Assembly: GCF_051859565.1 (NCBI RefSeq)
Contig: NZ_JBHYFK010000009.1
Coordinates: forward strand, 1-64,000
Reading direction: 5' to 3'
DNA length: 64,000 nt
Source of the DNA: Glycocaulis sp051859565
Lineage (GTDB): Bacteria > Pseudomonadota > Alphaproteobacteria > Caulobacterales > Maricaulaceae
Shown here: positions 49,532-58,377 of the stretch, in pieces
How positions within the stretch are numbered: position 1 is the first letter of the stretch
How the letters are laid out: each line of letters starts with the position of its first letter
Made by a program: the position numbers and the translations under genes
Notes under the pieces: generated by a model
Databases searched by the model: none
Told to the model about the DNA's origin: nothing
What the model saw: only the letters and a program-made list of their open reading frames with translations

Positions 49532-50059
49532 TCACAAAAACCCGTCTGGCACCGGCTTGTGAGCGCGGATTTCCTCCGCTGAGAGCCCCTCCAGTTCGTG
49601 GGGAAAGACCAGCCAGTCGTTGGTCTCATGGACGTGGTAGTCGGGCCGGATTGTGGTCTCGTTGCGCTCCGGCTTGAACCAACCGACAGCCGTGCGCACC
49701 TCATAGCGCCCCGCCAGTGCCTGCAGAACAGCCGCCAGCGTGTGGCCCCGGTCCAGCACATCATCGACAACCAGCAGCTTACAGCCGGCGGGCAGCACTC
49801 CTGTCAGCGCATCCAGACCAGAGATAGCGATCTCGCTCTTACGCTCGTCTATCCCGGTGTAGGAATGGGCGGCGAGGGGTGAGTGGCCGATTTTCACGCC
49901 CTTGAAGGCCAATGCCTCATGCAGGGCAATCGCTACCGGACAGCCGCCGCGCCACAAGCCGACCAGGTGGTCGGGCCGCCAGCCGCTTTCCAGTACGGCG
50001 AGCGCCAGCGCGTACCCGTCGCGCACCAGGCTGTCAGCGGTCAGAAAGCGTTTTACCAT
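49532..50059 (-). CDS. Phosphoribosyltransferase-family protein
   Basis: 175 residues. The PRPP-binding loop is LLVVDDVLDRGHTL, and the N-terminal DHLVGLWRGGCPVAIALHEAL is the pyrophosphate loop, as in xanthine/hypoxanthine phosphoribosyltransferases. The C-terminal half (WFKPERNETTIRPDYHVHETNDWLVFPHELEGL) matches the WVVFPHE-type ending of archaeal and bacterial Gpt/Hpt-like enzymes. A purine salvage role is likely; the base is not determined. The gene stands alone, with the palindromic element just downstream. Confidence 0.82.
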   Translation of the reverse strand: MVKRFLTADSLVRDGYALALAVLESGWRPDHLVGLWRGGCPVAIALHEALAFKGVKIGHSPLAAHSYTGIDERKSEIAISGLDALTGVLPAGCKLLVVDDVLDRGHTLAAVLQALAGRYEVRTAVGWFKPERNETTIRPDYHVHETNDWLVFPHELEGLSAEEIRAHKPVPDGFL

Positions 50060-50160
50060 GGGGCTTTACCGGCTTTTGTGTGTTGTTTTTTGAGTGCTAT
50101 GGAACGCTATCTGCGGGGCGGCGTTATCTGTTCGTGTTCATAATGCGAAAGGATAGCAAT

Positions 50161-50337
50161 ATGCTTCGTCTAGCACTGGCCTTCTTTATCGTTGCGATAA
50201 TTGCGGCCCTGTTCGGTTTTGGTGGTATTGCTGCCGGTGCGGCCAGCATTGCCCAGATACTTTTCTTCCTCTTTGTGGTCCTGTTCCTTGTCGCCCTCGT
50301 GGTGGGCTTGGTGCGCGGACGCTCACCGAGGATATAG
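50161..50337 (+). CDS. DUF1328 (YtjA-like) small membrane protein
   Basis: 58 residues with an AAAGGA 7 bases before the ATG. Two hydrophobic helices (LALAFFIVAIIAALFGFGG and IAQILFFLFVVLFLVALVVGLV) separated by IAAGAAS, then the basic RGRSPRI, fit DUF1328, an inner-membrane family of unknown function often induced by stress. Confidence 0.88.
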   Translation: MLRLALAFFIVAIIAALFGFGGIAAGAASIAQILFFLFVVLFLVALVVGLVRGRSPRI

Positions 50338-50363
50338 TTCTCCCCAAGGGTAGAACGTCAGTG

Positions 50364-50391
50364 AGGCCGGGCTTTCCCCTTAGCCCGGCCT
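50364..50391. terminator. Shared hairpin between the DUF1328 gene and tyrS
   Basis: A 10-base-pair perfect stem (AGGCCGGGCT with AGCCCGGCCT) around an 8-base loop ends the convergent pair; the tyrS stop codon lies inside it. The T run is short in both directions, so termination may be only partial. Confidence 0.6.
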
Positions 50392-51615
50392 TACTAATGC
50401 GTGACGTTTCTTGCCGACAGACAGCTTGATCGCGCCATCTTTCACATCAGCCTCACCGAGTGAGCGGGACTGATCACTTTCGGTCTCGTCATTCACCTTC
50501 ACGGCGCCCTCGGCAAGCTTGCGCTTGGCTTCACCTTTTGAGCCAGACAGGCCCGCCTCGACGAGAGCATCGAGAAGGCCGATACCAGCGCCCAGATCAG
50601 CGGTGATCGTCGGCAGGGCATCGCCCGTGCCGCCCCCGGCGAACGTCGCCTTGGCTGTGCTCTCCGCCTCGTTTGCCGCCGCATCCCCGTGCAGCATGGC
50701 GGTCGCGGCATTGGCGAGCGCGATCTTGGCGTCATTGATCTCCGCACCCTGCAGCGCTTCTAGCCTCGCGATCTCGGTGAGCGGCAGATCGGTAAAGAGC
50801 TTCAGGAAGCGGCCCACATCCGCGTCTTCGGTATTGCGCCAGAATTGCCAGTACTCGTACGGGCTTTTCATATCGGCATTGAGCCAGACAGCGCCGTCGG
50901 CGGTCTTGCCCATCTTCGCGCCTGACGCGCTGGTAATCAGCGGCGTCGTGAAGCCATAGACTTCCTTGCCATCGACGCGGCGGCATAGCTCCACCCCGTT
51001 GATGATATTGCCCCACTGGTCGGCTCCGCCGAGCTGCAGTGCCGTGCCGAACCGCCGGTTCAGCTCCAGATAATCGACCGCCTGGAGGAGCATGTAGTTG
51101 AACTCCAGGAAGGTCATCGGCTGCTCGCGATCCAGGCGCAGCTTCACGCTATCGAAGCTGAGCATGCGGTTGATCGTGAAATGCGTGCCGTAATCACGCA
51201 GGAAGTCGAGATAGCCGTATTCGGCCAGCCACTCGTCATTATTGACGACGATGGCCTCCTTCATGTCGAGGAGTGCGCCGAACGGCTTCAATATGCCTTC
51301 CTTGTTCTCGGCGATGATTTCCGGCGTCAGCATGGGGCGGCTGGTGTCACGCCCTGTGGGGTCGCCCACTTTTGTGGTCGCTCCGCCCATCAGCACAATC
51401 GGCTTGTGCCCGGCTTGCTGCAGGCGGCGCAGCAGCATGATCTGCACCAGCGAGCCGACATGGAGCGAACGCGCGGTCAGGTCAAAGCCGATATAGCCGC
51501 TAAGCGTTTCGGACGCGGCGCGCTTGTCCAGCCCCTCGATATCGGTCGCCTGATAGAGATAGCCGCGCTCCACCAGCGTTTTTACGAGTTCTGACGCATA
51601 GGTGTTTGCGGCCAT
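50380..51615 (-). CDS. tyrS: Tyrosyl-tRNA synthetase
   Basis: 411 residues, class I synthetase. SLHVGSL is the HIGH motif (52-55), GGADQWGN binds the tRNA acceptor adenosine, and SGAKMGKT is the KMSKS motif. The C-terminal S4-like RNA-binding domain (GEAKRKLAEGAVKVND) is present. It is divergent from anmK, an arrangement common in alphaproteobacteria. Confidence 0.96.
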   Translation of the reverse strand: MAANTYASELVKTLVERGYLYQATDIEGLDKRAASETLSGYIGFDLTARSLHVGSLVQIMLLRRLQQAGHKPIVLMGGATTKVGDPTGRDTSRPMLTPEIIAENKEGILKPFGALLDMKEAIVVNNDEWLAEYGYLDFLRDYGTHFTINRMLSFDSVKLRLDREQPMTFLEFNYMLLQAVDYLELNRRFGTALQLGGADQWGNIINGVELCRRVDGKEVYGFTTPLITSASGAKMGKTADGAVWLNADMKSPYEYWQFWRNTEDADVGRFLKLFTDLPLTEIARLEALQGAEINDAKIALANAATAMLHGDAAANEAESTAKATFAGGGTGDALPTITADLGAGIGLLDALVEAGLSGSKGEAKRKLAEGAVKVNDETESDQSRSLGEADVKDGAIKLSVGKKRHALVRPG

Positions 51616-51740
51616 GGCTAAGGGCTTTCCTGCTGAAACGAATATGGCGCTAATAGCAGCAATGTACGCGGATATGGAAGGCGCAGAGCCATCGCATGAG
51701 AAATCGAGGTTGCGAGTGGGTCACGATCCCCGCTTTTGCA

Positions 51741-51775
51741 CCGGCAAATGCGGCAAGGCCGACTTGCCGCGCCGG
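51741..51775 (+). other. Stem-loop in the anmK leader
   Basis: A perfect 8-base stem (GCGGCAAG/CTTGCCGC, 5-base loop) is extended by CCGGC/GCCGG around a 4-base bulge, at 51741-51775. It lies 30 bases before the anmK ATG. There is no T run, so it is more likely a leader structure or protein-binding palindrome than a terminator. Confidence 0.45.
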
Positions 51776-51804
51776 CAACTGAGGCAAACAAATAGAGAGA
51801 AACC

Positions 51805-52908
51805 ATGAAACTGGTTGGCTTGATGAGCGGCACCTCGCTGGACGGGGTGGATGCAGCGCTGCTGGAGAGTGATGGTGAACGCCTGATCGGCTTCGGACCG
51901 GGGCTGGAGCGCCCCTACACCGCGGATGAACGTAAAGTGCTGCAGGCCGCCGTCGATGCCGCGCTGCAATGGCGCTGGCAGGGCGAGGCGCCGGGGGTGT
52001 TCGCGGACGCAGAAGCCGTGCTGACCACCACCCATGCCGAGGCGGTGGAGGCCGTGTGTGCAAAGGCGGGCCTTGAGCCGTCAGAGCTGGATGGCGTCGG
52101 CTTTCACGGTCAGACCGTGCTGCATCAGGCACACAGAGACGGCGTGGCGGGCCGTACCCTGCAGATCGGCGACGGGCAGGCGCTCAGCCGCCGGCTCGGC
52201 TGCCGGGTGGTTTTCGATTTCCGGTCAGCAGATGTCGCGGCTGGGGGGCAGGGCGCGCCTCTGGTTCCGGTCTATCACCGCGCGCTGGCAGAGTGGTCCG
52301 GGCTGGAGCGCCCTTTGGGCGTCATCAATATTGGCGGCGTCGCCAATATCACCCATATCGCGGCTGATGGCACGCTGACCGCCTTCGATACCGGGCCCGG
52401 AAACGGCCTTATCGACGCGTTCATCGAGGCTCACACCGGCGAGGCCATGGACAAGGATGGCGAGATCGCTGCGCGCGGACGCATCCATGAGGCGGCGTTC
52501 GCGGAGTTCCTCTCCAATCCATATTTCACTGCGCCGGGTCCGAAATCGCTCGACCGCTGGGACTTCTCGCTCGATGCGGTGCGAAACCTGTCAGTGGAAG
52601 ATGGCGCAGCGACGTTGACCGGCCTTACGGCGAAGACCATTGCGCTGGGCGTGGCGGCTCTGCCTGACGCACCGGGGCGGCTGGTGCTGTGCGGGGGCGG
52701 ACGGCGCAACAAAACGCTTGCAGAACTGGTCGCGGCGGCAACCGGCCTCAAGGTGTATTCCGCCGAATCTCTGGGCTGGCGCGGCGATCTGGTGGAAGCC
52801 GAAGCCTTCGCCTTCCTCGCTGCGCGGGTGTTTAGGGGACTGCCCTATACCTGGCCCGGCACGACGGGGGTGGCAGCGCCGATGGGCGGGGGCAGGGTGG
52901 TCGAGTAG
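51805..52908 (+). CDS. anmK: Anhydro-N-acetylmuramic acid kinase
   Basis: 367 residues. It phosphorylates and opens 1,6-anhydro-MurNAc released from peptidoglycan turnover, giving MurNAc-6-phosphate. MKLVGLMSGTSLDGVDAAL (phosphate 1), GVGFHGQTVLHQ, LQIGDGQALSRRLG, VVFDFRSADVAAGGQGAPLVP, NIGGVANIT and FDTGPGNGLID are textbook AnmK motifs, ending with AGVAAPMGGGRVVE-like residues. It is divergent from tyrS. MurQ and AmpD are not in the window. Confidence 0.96.
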   Translation: MKLVGLMSGTSLDGVDAALLESDGERLIGFGPGLERPYTADERKVLQAAVDAALQWRWQGEAPGVFADAEAVLTTTHAEAVEAVCAKAGLEPSELDGVGFHGQTVLHQAHRDGVAGRTLQIGDGQALSRRLGCRVVFDFRSADVAAGGQGAPLVPVYHRALAEWSGLERPLGVINIGGVANITHIAADGTLTAFDTGPGNGLIDAFIEAHTGEAMDKDGEIAARGRIHEAAFAEFLSNPYFTAPGPKSLDRWDFSLDAVRNLSVEDGAATLTGLTAKTIALGVAALPDAPGRLVLCGGGRRNKTLAELVAAATGLKVYSAESLGWRGDLVEAEAFAFLAARVFRGLPYTWPGTTGVAAPMGGGRVVE

Positions 52909-52999
52909 CGCTGCGTGCCCGGATCGTCCAACACCGCAATTTTCCTGATAGTTTAACGACAGACGGCAAAAATTTATCGTTTTTCGGAAAAAACCCTTT

Positions 53000-53037
53000 C
53001 ATATCGAGTTTCGATATGTTATCGAGTTTCGATATGG
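53000..53037 (+). promoter_or_regulatory. Two tandem copies of an inverted repeat upstream of the beta-helix protein pair
   Basis: The 18-base unit TATCGAGTTTCGATATGt/g occurs twice in direct tandem (53002-53019, 53020-53037); each contains the palindrome TATCGA-GTT-TCGATA (the first extends to CATATCGA...TCGATATG at 53000-53018). Copies are exactly 18 bases apart, so two dimers would bind with about 1.7 turns between them. They end 29 bases before the lipoprotein ATG, so this is probably an operator at the promoter. The regulator is not encoded nearby. Confidence 0.7.
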
Positions 53038-53066
53038 TTGGTCCCTCATCGAAAGAGGTAAGAAAA

Positions 53067-53915
53067 ATGAAAAACCGTCTTCTCCTCTCCACCGTCACCG
53101 CCACGGCGGTCATTCTTGTGGCCTGCGGCCTGCCGCCGGTTTCCTCAAGCTCCTCGGCGCAGGATGGCACGCGTATCACTGGCGGCGATATCCGCCTGTC
53201 GCTGAATGAGGACGCTGATGCGCGTATCACGGGCGCCGATATCAGGCTTGATGGCCGGGTCGGCGGCGAGTTGCGTGTAGCTGGCGCCGACATCACGCTT
53301 CGCGACATGTCGGTGGGTTCGCTGAGCGCGACCGGCGCTGATGTCAGTTTTTCCGGCGCAGTCCTGGGCAACGCCAGCGTAACGGGCGCTGATATATCTA
53401 TCCGCGGCAATATCGATGGCGATCTGCGTGTACGCGGCGCTGATCTTCGCCTGGAGGGCAATGTCGCCGGGGAGGTGGATGGCAGCTTTGCCGACGCCAG
53501 TTTCAACGGCCGGCTGGGCAGTCTGCGTGCCAATGGCGCCGATATACGCCTCGCGGCGGGGTCCACTGTTGATGGCGATGTCCGGCTCAATGCCGCCGCT
53601 TTCGATAACCGTGCCGCCATCGGCGGAACCATGTACGCCAATGTCCGCACGGCGCGCCTCGGCGGCACGGTTTCCGGCGATGTCGACATCAATGCCGATG
53701 AAGGAAATCGCCGCCGTTTGCGCGACACGGACGGGCTGGTCGAGATCAGCGGAGAGCTGTCGGGTGGAACGATCTGCGCCCGGCGCGTTGTTATCTCGGG
53801 CACCGTCACCGGGCCTTTGAATGTTCGCGCGCTGGAGCCGGTCAGCTTTATCGGAAATGGCACCGCCCCGCAGCTGGAATACACGCCGCGTGGCACTGAC
53901 CGTTGCCGCCGCTAG
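53067..53915 (+). CDS. Beta-helix repeat lipoprotein (bactofilin-like)
   Basis: 282 residues from the ATG at 53067 (AGAGG upstream). A lipoprotein signal ends VACG (lipobox Cys20). The mature protein is built of repeats of about 20 residues, each with GADI or a similar turn: ITGADIRLDG, VAGADITLRD, VTGADISIRG, VRGADLRLEG, ANGADIRLAAG, predicting a right-handed parallel beta-helix like bactofilins and DUF4097-type proteins. It probably faces the periplasm, anchored by lipid. It is followed by a second beta-helix gene 48 bases later. Confidence 0.82.
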   Translation: MKNRLLLSTVTATAVILVACGLPPVSSSSSAQDGTRITGGDIRLSLNEDADARITGADIRLDGRVGGELRVAGADITLRDMSVGSLSATGADVSFSGAVLGNASVTGADISIRGNIDGDLRVRGADLRLEGNVAGEVDGSFADASFNGRLGSLRANGADIRLAAGSTVDGDVRLNAAAFDNRAAIGGTMYANVRTARLGGTVSGDVDINADEGNRRRLRDTDGLVEISGELSGGTICARRVVISGTVTGPLNVRALEPVSFIGNGTAPQLEYTPRGTDRCRR

Positions 53916-53963
53916 TTTCCGCCAGATTGAATTTCCTGAGCCATCACAGAAAGGCTTGAAACC

Positions 53964-55220
53964 ATGATCAGCAAATGGATAGCGCGTTTCGCCCAGGGCG
54001 GCGTGGTGGCGGGGCTTCTGCTCGCTCTCGCGCCCGCCCACGCGCAATATATCGGTGGCGATCTCAATCTTGATCTCGATCAGGACCGTTCGGCCCAGTT
54101 CTTGGCAGGTGACGTGACCCTGCGCGGACGCGTCGGCGGTGACATTAGCGGACTGGCGGGCAATGTTGACATAACAGCCGACATTGGCGGCAGCGTACAG
54201 CTGGCGGCTGGGGACATCGTCATCCGCGGCACGGTAGGCCGCGACGTGTCGCTGGCGGGGGCCAATATCTCCATTCTGGCAGATGTTTCTGGCAGTGCAG
54301 ATCTGGCGGGGGCCGATATCCGCATTGGCGGTCGCGTTGGCCGCGATCTGGCCGCTGGCGGCGCGCTGATCGCTATCGATGAAAGCGGATCCATTGGCGG
54401 CAATATGGACCTTGCTGGCAGCGAAATCCGCATGTCTGGCACGGCGCAAGGGCGCCTGAAGGGGCGGGCTCGCACCGTGATCATCGAAGGCACGGTGGCC
54501 GGCGATGTCGAGCTTCATGCAGAGAACGTGGAAATCATGCCGGGTGCGCAGATCGCCGGTCAGCTCCGGGTTCGCGGCCCCAATGCGCCCGTCATCGCGG
54601 ATGGCGCGCAGATCATCGGTGAAATGACTTATGAGGAAGCGCCGTTTAGCGAACAACGCCGTTCCCGCAGCTATACCGGCCCGCGTGTGTCGGACTTTGG
54701 TCCGCCGGCCTGGGCATTCGGAACGGCCATGGGCATCGCCGCCTTCGTGCTGGGACTGCTGGCCTGCCTGATCTCGCCGCGCGCCGTCTCCGGTATTGCC
54801 GACCACTTCCGGGCGCGTCCGTGGGCATCGGGCCTGCTGGGGCTGGTACTGGCCGCTTTCCTGCCGATCCTGCTGGTGGCAGTGTTTGTCTTCCTGGCCA
54901 TCACGGTCATCGGCATACCGCTGGGCATCATCCTGCTGTTCGCCTTCCCCTTCATCATGGTGCTGGCCTATGCCTTCGGGGCGGTGGTTCTGGGTGATCT
55001 CATCTTCAACCGCTCGGGCGAGGGAATCGGTCTTGGCATGCGTGTCCTGTCACTCTTCCTTGTGCTGGCGGTTGTCGGGGCGCTGGGTGTTGTGCCGGTG
55101 CTTGGCTTCCTCATCGGTTCGATCGTGTTCTTCATCGGTCTCGGTGCCTGGACGCTGGCCCTTTTCAACCGCAACCCGCGTCTCGTGGCAGCCGAGCGCA
55201 ACGGTGGTGCAGCGATCTAG
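53964..55220 (+). CDS. Bactofilin-like beta-helix protein with C-terminal membrane domain
   Basis: 418 residues. A signal peptide (GGVVAGLLLALAPAHAQ) leads into a beta-helix of about 200 residues (GDVTLRGRVGGDISGLAGNVDITADIGGSVQLAAGDIVIRG style repeats), then four membrane helices (about 245-265, 280-300, 300-330 and 355-395: MGIAAFVLGLLACLISP, GLLGLVLAAFLPILLVAVFVFLAI, TVIGIPLGIILLFAFPF, VLSLFLVLAVVGALGVVPVLGFLIGSIVFF). The membrane part resembles the C-terminal domain of polymer-forming cytoskeletal proteins. Probable partner of the lipoprotein upstream. A strong terminator follows. Confidence 0.82.
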   Translation: MISKWIARFAQGGVVAGLLLALAPAHAQYIGGDLNLDLDQDRSAQFLAGDVTLRGRVGGDISGLAGNVDITADIGGSVQLAAGDIVIRGTVGRDVSLAGANISILADVSGSADLAGADIRIGGRVGRDLAAGGALIAIDESGSIGGNMDLAGSEIRMSGTAQGRLKGRARTVIIEGTVAGDVELHAENVEIMPGAQIAGQLRVRGPNAPVIADGAQIIGEMTYEEAPFSEQRRSRSYTGPRVSDFGPPAWAFGTAMGIAAFVLGLLACLISPRAVSGIADHFRARPWASGLLGLVLAAFLPILLVAVFVFLAITVIGIPLGIILLFAFPFIMVLAYAFGAVVLGDLIFNRSGEGIGLGMRVLSLFLVLAVVGALGVVPVLGFLIGSIVFFIGLGAWTLALFNRNPRLVAAERNGGAAI

Positions 55221-55246
55221 CCTGCAAACGCATAACTGACTTGCGC

Positions 55247-55283
55247 AGCGGCCCGGTTCACAGCGCTTGAACCGGGCCGCTTT
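55247..55283 (+). terminator. Terminator after the bactofilin-like pair
   Basis: A 14-base-pair perfect stem (AGCGGCCCGGTTCA with TGAACCGGGCCGCT), a 7-base loop and TTT, between the membrane protein and lipA. It separates the two transcripts. Confidence 0.85.
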
Positions 55284-55301
55284 GCGCGCCATGTTCCCGC
55301 C

Positions 55302-56288
55302 ATGACAACACTCTTCGATACCCGCCAGCAGCAGCGCGCCGAACGCCATCCCGAAAAGCAGAAGCGGCCCGATACGCCGGTCCTGCGAAAGCCGGAATGG
55401 ATTCGCGTGAAGGCCCCTGCAGGCGGAGTCTTCTCCGAGACACGCAAAGTGGTGCGCGAGAACAATCTCGTCACCGTGTGCGAAGAGGCAGGCTGCCCCA
55501 ATATCGCGGAATGCTGGGCGCAGAAGCACGCCACCTTCATGATCATGGGCGATACCTGCACCCGCGCGTGCAGCTTCTGCAATGTGAAGACGGGCATGCC
55601 CGCGCCGCTCGATATTGACGAGCCGCGCCGCGTTGCCGAAGCCACCGCTACCATGGGGCTGCAGCACGTCGTCATCACATCAGTGGACCGTGATGATCTG
55701 GCCGATGGCGGGGCAGAGCATTTCGCACAAACCATCCGCGCGATCCGCCAGCTCAATCCGAATACCACAATCGAGATTCTCACCCCTGACTTCCTGAGGA
55801 AGCCCGGCGCGGCAGAGATCGTGATTGATGCGCGCCCGGATGTGTTCAACCACAATCTGGAGACCGTGCCGCGGCTCTATCTCTCCATCCGGCCCGGTGC
55901 GCGCTATTACCACTCGCTGCGCCTGCTGGAGCGGGTGAAGGAGCGCGATCCCTCCCAGTTCACCAAGTCCGGCATCATGGTCGGCCTTGGCGAGACCAAG
56001 GAGGAGGTGATGCAGGTGATGGACGATATGCGTTCAGCCGGTATCGATTTTCTCACCATCGGCCAGTATCTGCAGCCGACGCGCAAGCACGCTGCCGTTG
56101 ATCGCTTCGTCACACCTGACGAGTTCAAGGGCTATGAGACGATTGCGCGCGCGAAGGGCTTTCTGATGGTGTCCGCTTCGCCGCTGACCCGGTCCAGCTA
56201 TCACGCAGGCGAGGACTTTGCCCGGCTGCGCGATGCGCGCGAGGCGGCGCTGAAAGCAGGCCGCAAGGCCCGAAGCGCGGCGAGCTGA
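55302..56288 (+). CDS. lipA: Lipoyl synthase
   Basis: 328 residues, radical-SAM enzyme that inserts sulfur into octanoyl-lipoyl domains. Auxiliary-cluster cysteines are Cys60, Cys65 and Cys71 (TVCEEAGCPNIAEC); the radical-SAM cluster is Cys86, Cys90 and Cys93 (CTRACSFC). ITSVDRDDLADGGAEHF and a late SPLTRSSYHAGE (the third auxiliary-cluster ligand serine) are also seen. Its stop codon overlaps the next ATG by one base. Confidence 0.97.
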   Translation: MTTLFDTRQQQRAERHPEKQKRPDTPVLRKPEWIRVKAPAGGVFSETRKVVRENNLVTVCEEAGCPNIAECWAQKHATFMIMGDTCTRACSFCNVKTGMPAPLDIDEPRRVAEATATMGLQHVVITSVDRDDLADGGAEHFAQTIRAIRQLNPNTTIEILTPDFLRKPGAAEIVIDARPDVFNHNLETVPRLYLSIRPGARYYHSLRLLERVKERDPSQFTKSGIMVGLGETKEEVMQVMDDMRSAGIDFLTIGQYLQPTRKHAAVDRFVTPDEFKGYETIARAKGFLMVSASPLTRSSYHAGEDFARLRDAREAALKAGRKARSAAS

Positions 56289-56776
56289 TGACCTCTGAAC
56301 ACCGCGAGAGCCTGCGCTTGCCATACCGGCCTGACGAGCTGTTTGATCTCGTCAGTGATGTGCGCGCCTATCCCAAATTCATACCACTTATCAGTGCGCT
56401 GCGCGTGATACGTGAGAGCGTTGTTGAAGGTGTGGGCGAGCTGGATGCCGAAGCGCGCGTGCAGTTCCGCTTTGTCCGTGAGAGCTTCACCACGCGCGTC
56501 CTGTTGGAGCGGCCAGCCAGGACTATAAAGGTCTCCTACCTTTCCGGTCCGTTTCATGATCTGGCCAATGAGTGGCGCTTTGCAGAACTGGCTGACGGTT
56601 CGACCGAAGTCAGCTTCTGGATCCGCTACCGCTTCCGCAATCCGGTGCTGAACGCCCTGATGGATGCGAGCCGGTCGCGCGCCATCCGCTATCTGATCGA
56701 GCGTTTCCGTGAGGAAGCCGCCCGGCGCTACCAGCCGGTGGAATCAGGCACTGACCGCCTCGGTCAGGAGGCGTAG
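56288..56776 (+). CDS. RatA/Coq10-like START-fold protein
   Basis: 162 residues. It begins RESLRLPYRPDELFDLVSDVRAYPKFIPLISAL, the conserved start of the Coq10/RatA (polyketide-cyclase) family, and includes SFTTRVLLERP and LANEWRF. Members bind ubiquinone or, as RatA, ribosomes; the lipA-RatA gene order is common in alphaproteobacteria. The last 33 bases overlap the convergent pncC gene. Confidence 0.87.
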   Translation: MTSEHRESLRLPYRPDELFDLVSDVRAYPKFIPLISALRVIRESVVEGVGELDAEARVQFRFVRESFTTRVLLERPARTIKVSYLSGPFHDLANEWRFAELADGSTEVSFWIRYRFRNPVLNALMDASRSRAIRYLIERFREEAARRYQPVESGTDRLGQEA

Positions 56777-57244
56777 GGCTTCCGACGCCGCCGCTTCACG
56801 CACACCGTGGCGGTCCAGGTGGGCGAAGAAATGCCGTTCGGTGTGTGTGGCTTCTCCGCGCCGGGCCAGACCGAACCAGACCAGCCCCACAGGCTTGTCC
56901 TCTGCGCCGCCACTCGGTCCGGCAATGCCGGTAATGGCCACGGCAATATCGGCGTGGGAGTTGAAAAGCGCGCCTTCGGCCATCGCGCTCGCCACCTGTT
57001 CGCTCACCGCGCCGTACTGGGCGATCATCGCGACCGGCACAGCCAGGCTCTCGGCCTTCGCGGCGTTGGAGTAGGTGACAAATCCGCGCTCCAGCACGGC
57101 TGAGCTGCCGGCGATCTCGGTGATGGAGGCGGCGACCAGCCCGCCGGTGCAGCTTTCGGCCGTGGCCAGGGACACACCCCGCTCAGTGGCAAGCTCAACC
57201 AGTTCACGTGCCGCATGGGTTAGCAGGGCGGGCAGGGTGCTCAT
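56744..57244 (-). CDS. pncC: Nicotinamide-nucleotide amidase (CinA C-terminal family)
   Basis: 166 residues. It deamidates nicotinamide mononucleotide, recycling NAD. SLATAESCTGGLVAASITEIAGSSAVLERGFVTYSNAAKAESLAV holds the catalytic Ser/Lys region, and AVAITGIAGPSGGAEDKPVGLVWFGLA is the strongest family signature. The N-terminal CinA domain is absent, as in PncC. It is separated from ispDF by an overlap of 4 bases and shares its transcript. Confidence 0.93.
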   Translation of the reverse strand: MSTLPALLTHAARELVELATERGVSLATAESCTGGLVAASITEIAGSSAVLERGFVTYSNAAKAESLAVPVAMIAQYGAVSEQVASAMAEGALFNSHADIAVAITGIAGPSGGAEDKPVGLVWFGLARRGEATHTERHFFAHLDRHGVREAAASEALRLLTEAVSA

Positions 57245-58377
57245 CGCAGAACTCCGGTGAAGGCGGCCTGCGCGGCGATCCCTTCGCCCCGGCCGGTGAA
57301 GCCCAGTTTCTCGGTGGTGGTCGCCTTGATGTTCACGCGCGCCAGCGGCAGGCTGGTGAGCTCTGCCACACGTGCCCGCATCGCGTCGCGTACCGGCCCG
57401 ATCTTCGGGCGCTCGCAGATGAGCGTTATATCGGCGTGAACGGGGCTTATGCCCGCCTCGCGGGCGAGCTGCATGGCGTGAACGAGGAATTGCGCGCTGT
57501 CAGCGCCGCGCCAGCGCTCGTCACTGGGCGGAAAATGCTGGCCGATATCGCCTGCGCCGGCAGCGCCGAGAATGGCGTCCGTCAGGGCATGCAGGCCCAC
57601 ATCGGCGTCGGAATGGCCCACCAGCGCCAGATCGCAGGGCACGAACACGCCGCACAGATGGACGCCGTCTCCCGCCGTCAGCCGGTGGACATCAAAGCCT
57701 GTACCCATGACCGGCAGGCCGGACGGTCCGCCCAGCAGGGTTTCGGCGCGTGCAAAATCGTTCGGGTAGGTCACTTTGAATGCCGCCTCATCGCCTTCAA
57801 CCAGCTTAACCTGAAGTTCCGCTGCGCGGACCAGCGAAATTTCGTCGGGATAGTCTCTGCCGCGCGCCTCATCGAACGCCCAGTTCAGCGCGGCGAGATG
57901 AAATGCCTGCGGCGTCTGCACGCGCATCAGCCCGTCGCGGGAAACAGCCTCGACGCCCGCCTCGGTTTCGCGCGCCAGCGCATCGGCGACGGGCAGGGCT
58001 GGCGCGGCGCCCGATGTGTCCTCCAGCGCGCGCAGCAGGCGGTCGATGAGCGTCTGGCTCAATCCCGGACGCGCCGCGTCGTGAATTAAAACAAGCGGCT
58101 GCCTAGCCTTTCCAATGCAGGCCTCTACCGAGCGCGTGCGGCTCTCCCCGCCTTCCACCAGAATGACATCAAGTCCTTCGAGCGCCTGGCGGGCCATTTC
58201 GATATGACCTTCGGCTACGGCGATGATTATCTCCCGGCAGAGCGGATGGCTGGCAAACGCTTCCACAGACCATCGCAGCAGGGGCTTGCCCGCAACACGC
58301 TCGAATTGCTTGGGCAGGCTGCGGCCAGCCCGCGTGCCACTGCCTGCGGCAACGATGCATGCACTGAATGGCGTCAT
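57241..58377 (-). CDS. ispDF: Bifunctional IspD/IspF (MEP pathway)
   Basis: 378 residues from the ATG at 58377 (AAGAG 7 bases upstream). The N-terminal domain (1-220) is 2-C-methyl-D-erythritol-4-phosphate cytidylyltransferase: AAGSGTRAGRSLPKQF, HDAARPGLSQ. The C-terminal domain (221-378) is MECDP synthase: GTGFDVHRL, GHSDADVGLHALTDAILGA, IKATTTEKLGFTGRGEGIAAQA. Fusion of the two is common in alphaproteobacteria and epsilonproteobacteria. The gene lies divergent from dusB and is co-transcribed with pncC. Confidence 0.96.
   Translation of the reverse strand: MTPFSACIVAAGSGTRAGRSLPKQFERVAGKPLLRWSVEAFASHPLCREIIIAVAEGHIEMARQALEGLDVILVEGGESRTRSVEACIGKARQPLVLIHDAARPGLSQTLIDRLLRALEDTSGAAPALPVADALARETEAGVEAVSRDGLMRVQTPQAFHLAALNWAFDEARGRDYPDEISLVRAAELQVKLVEGDEAAFKVTYPNDFARAETLLGGPSGLPVMGTGFDVHRLTAGDGVHLCGVFVPCDLALVGHSDADVGLHALTDAILGAAGAGDIGQHFPPSDERWRGADSAQFLVHAMQLAREAGISPVHADITLICERPKIGPVRDAMRARVAELTSLPLARVNIKATTTEKLGFTGRGEGIAAQAAFTGVLR

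Noticed and set aside
51602..51808. 68-codon frame upstream of anmK on the plus strand
   Set aside because: No ribosome-binding site; it crosses the start of tyrS and the anmK leader stem-loop and has no recognisable features.
53145..54806. Open frame of 553 codons opposite the beta-helix proteins
   Set aside because: Its repeats mirror those of the plus-strand genes; ribosome-binding sites, signal peptides and the lipobox all support the plus strand.
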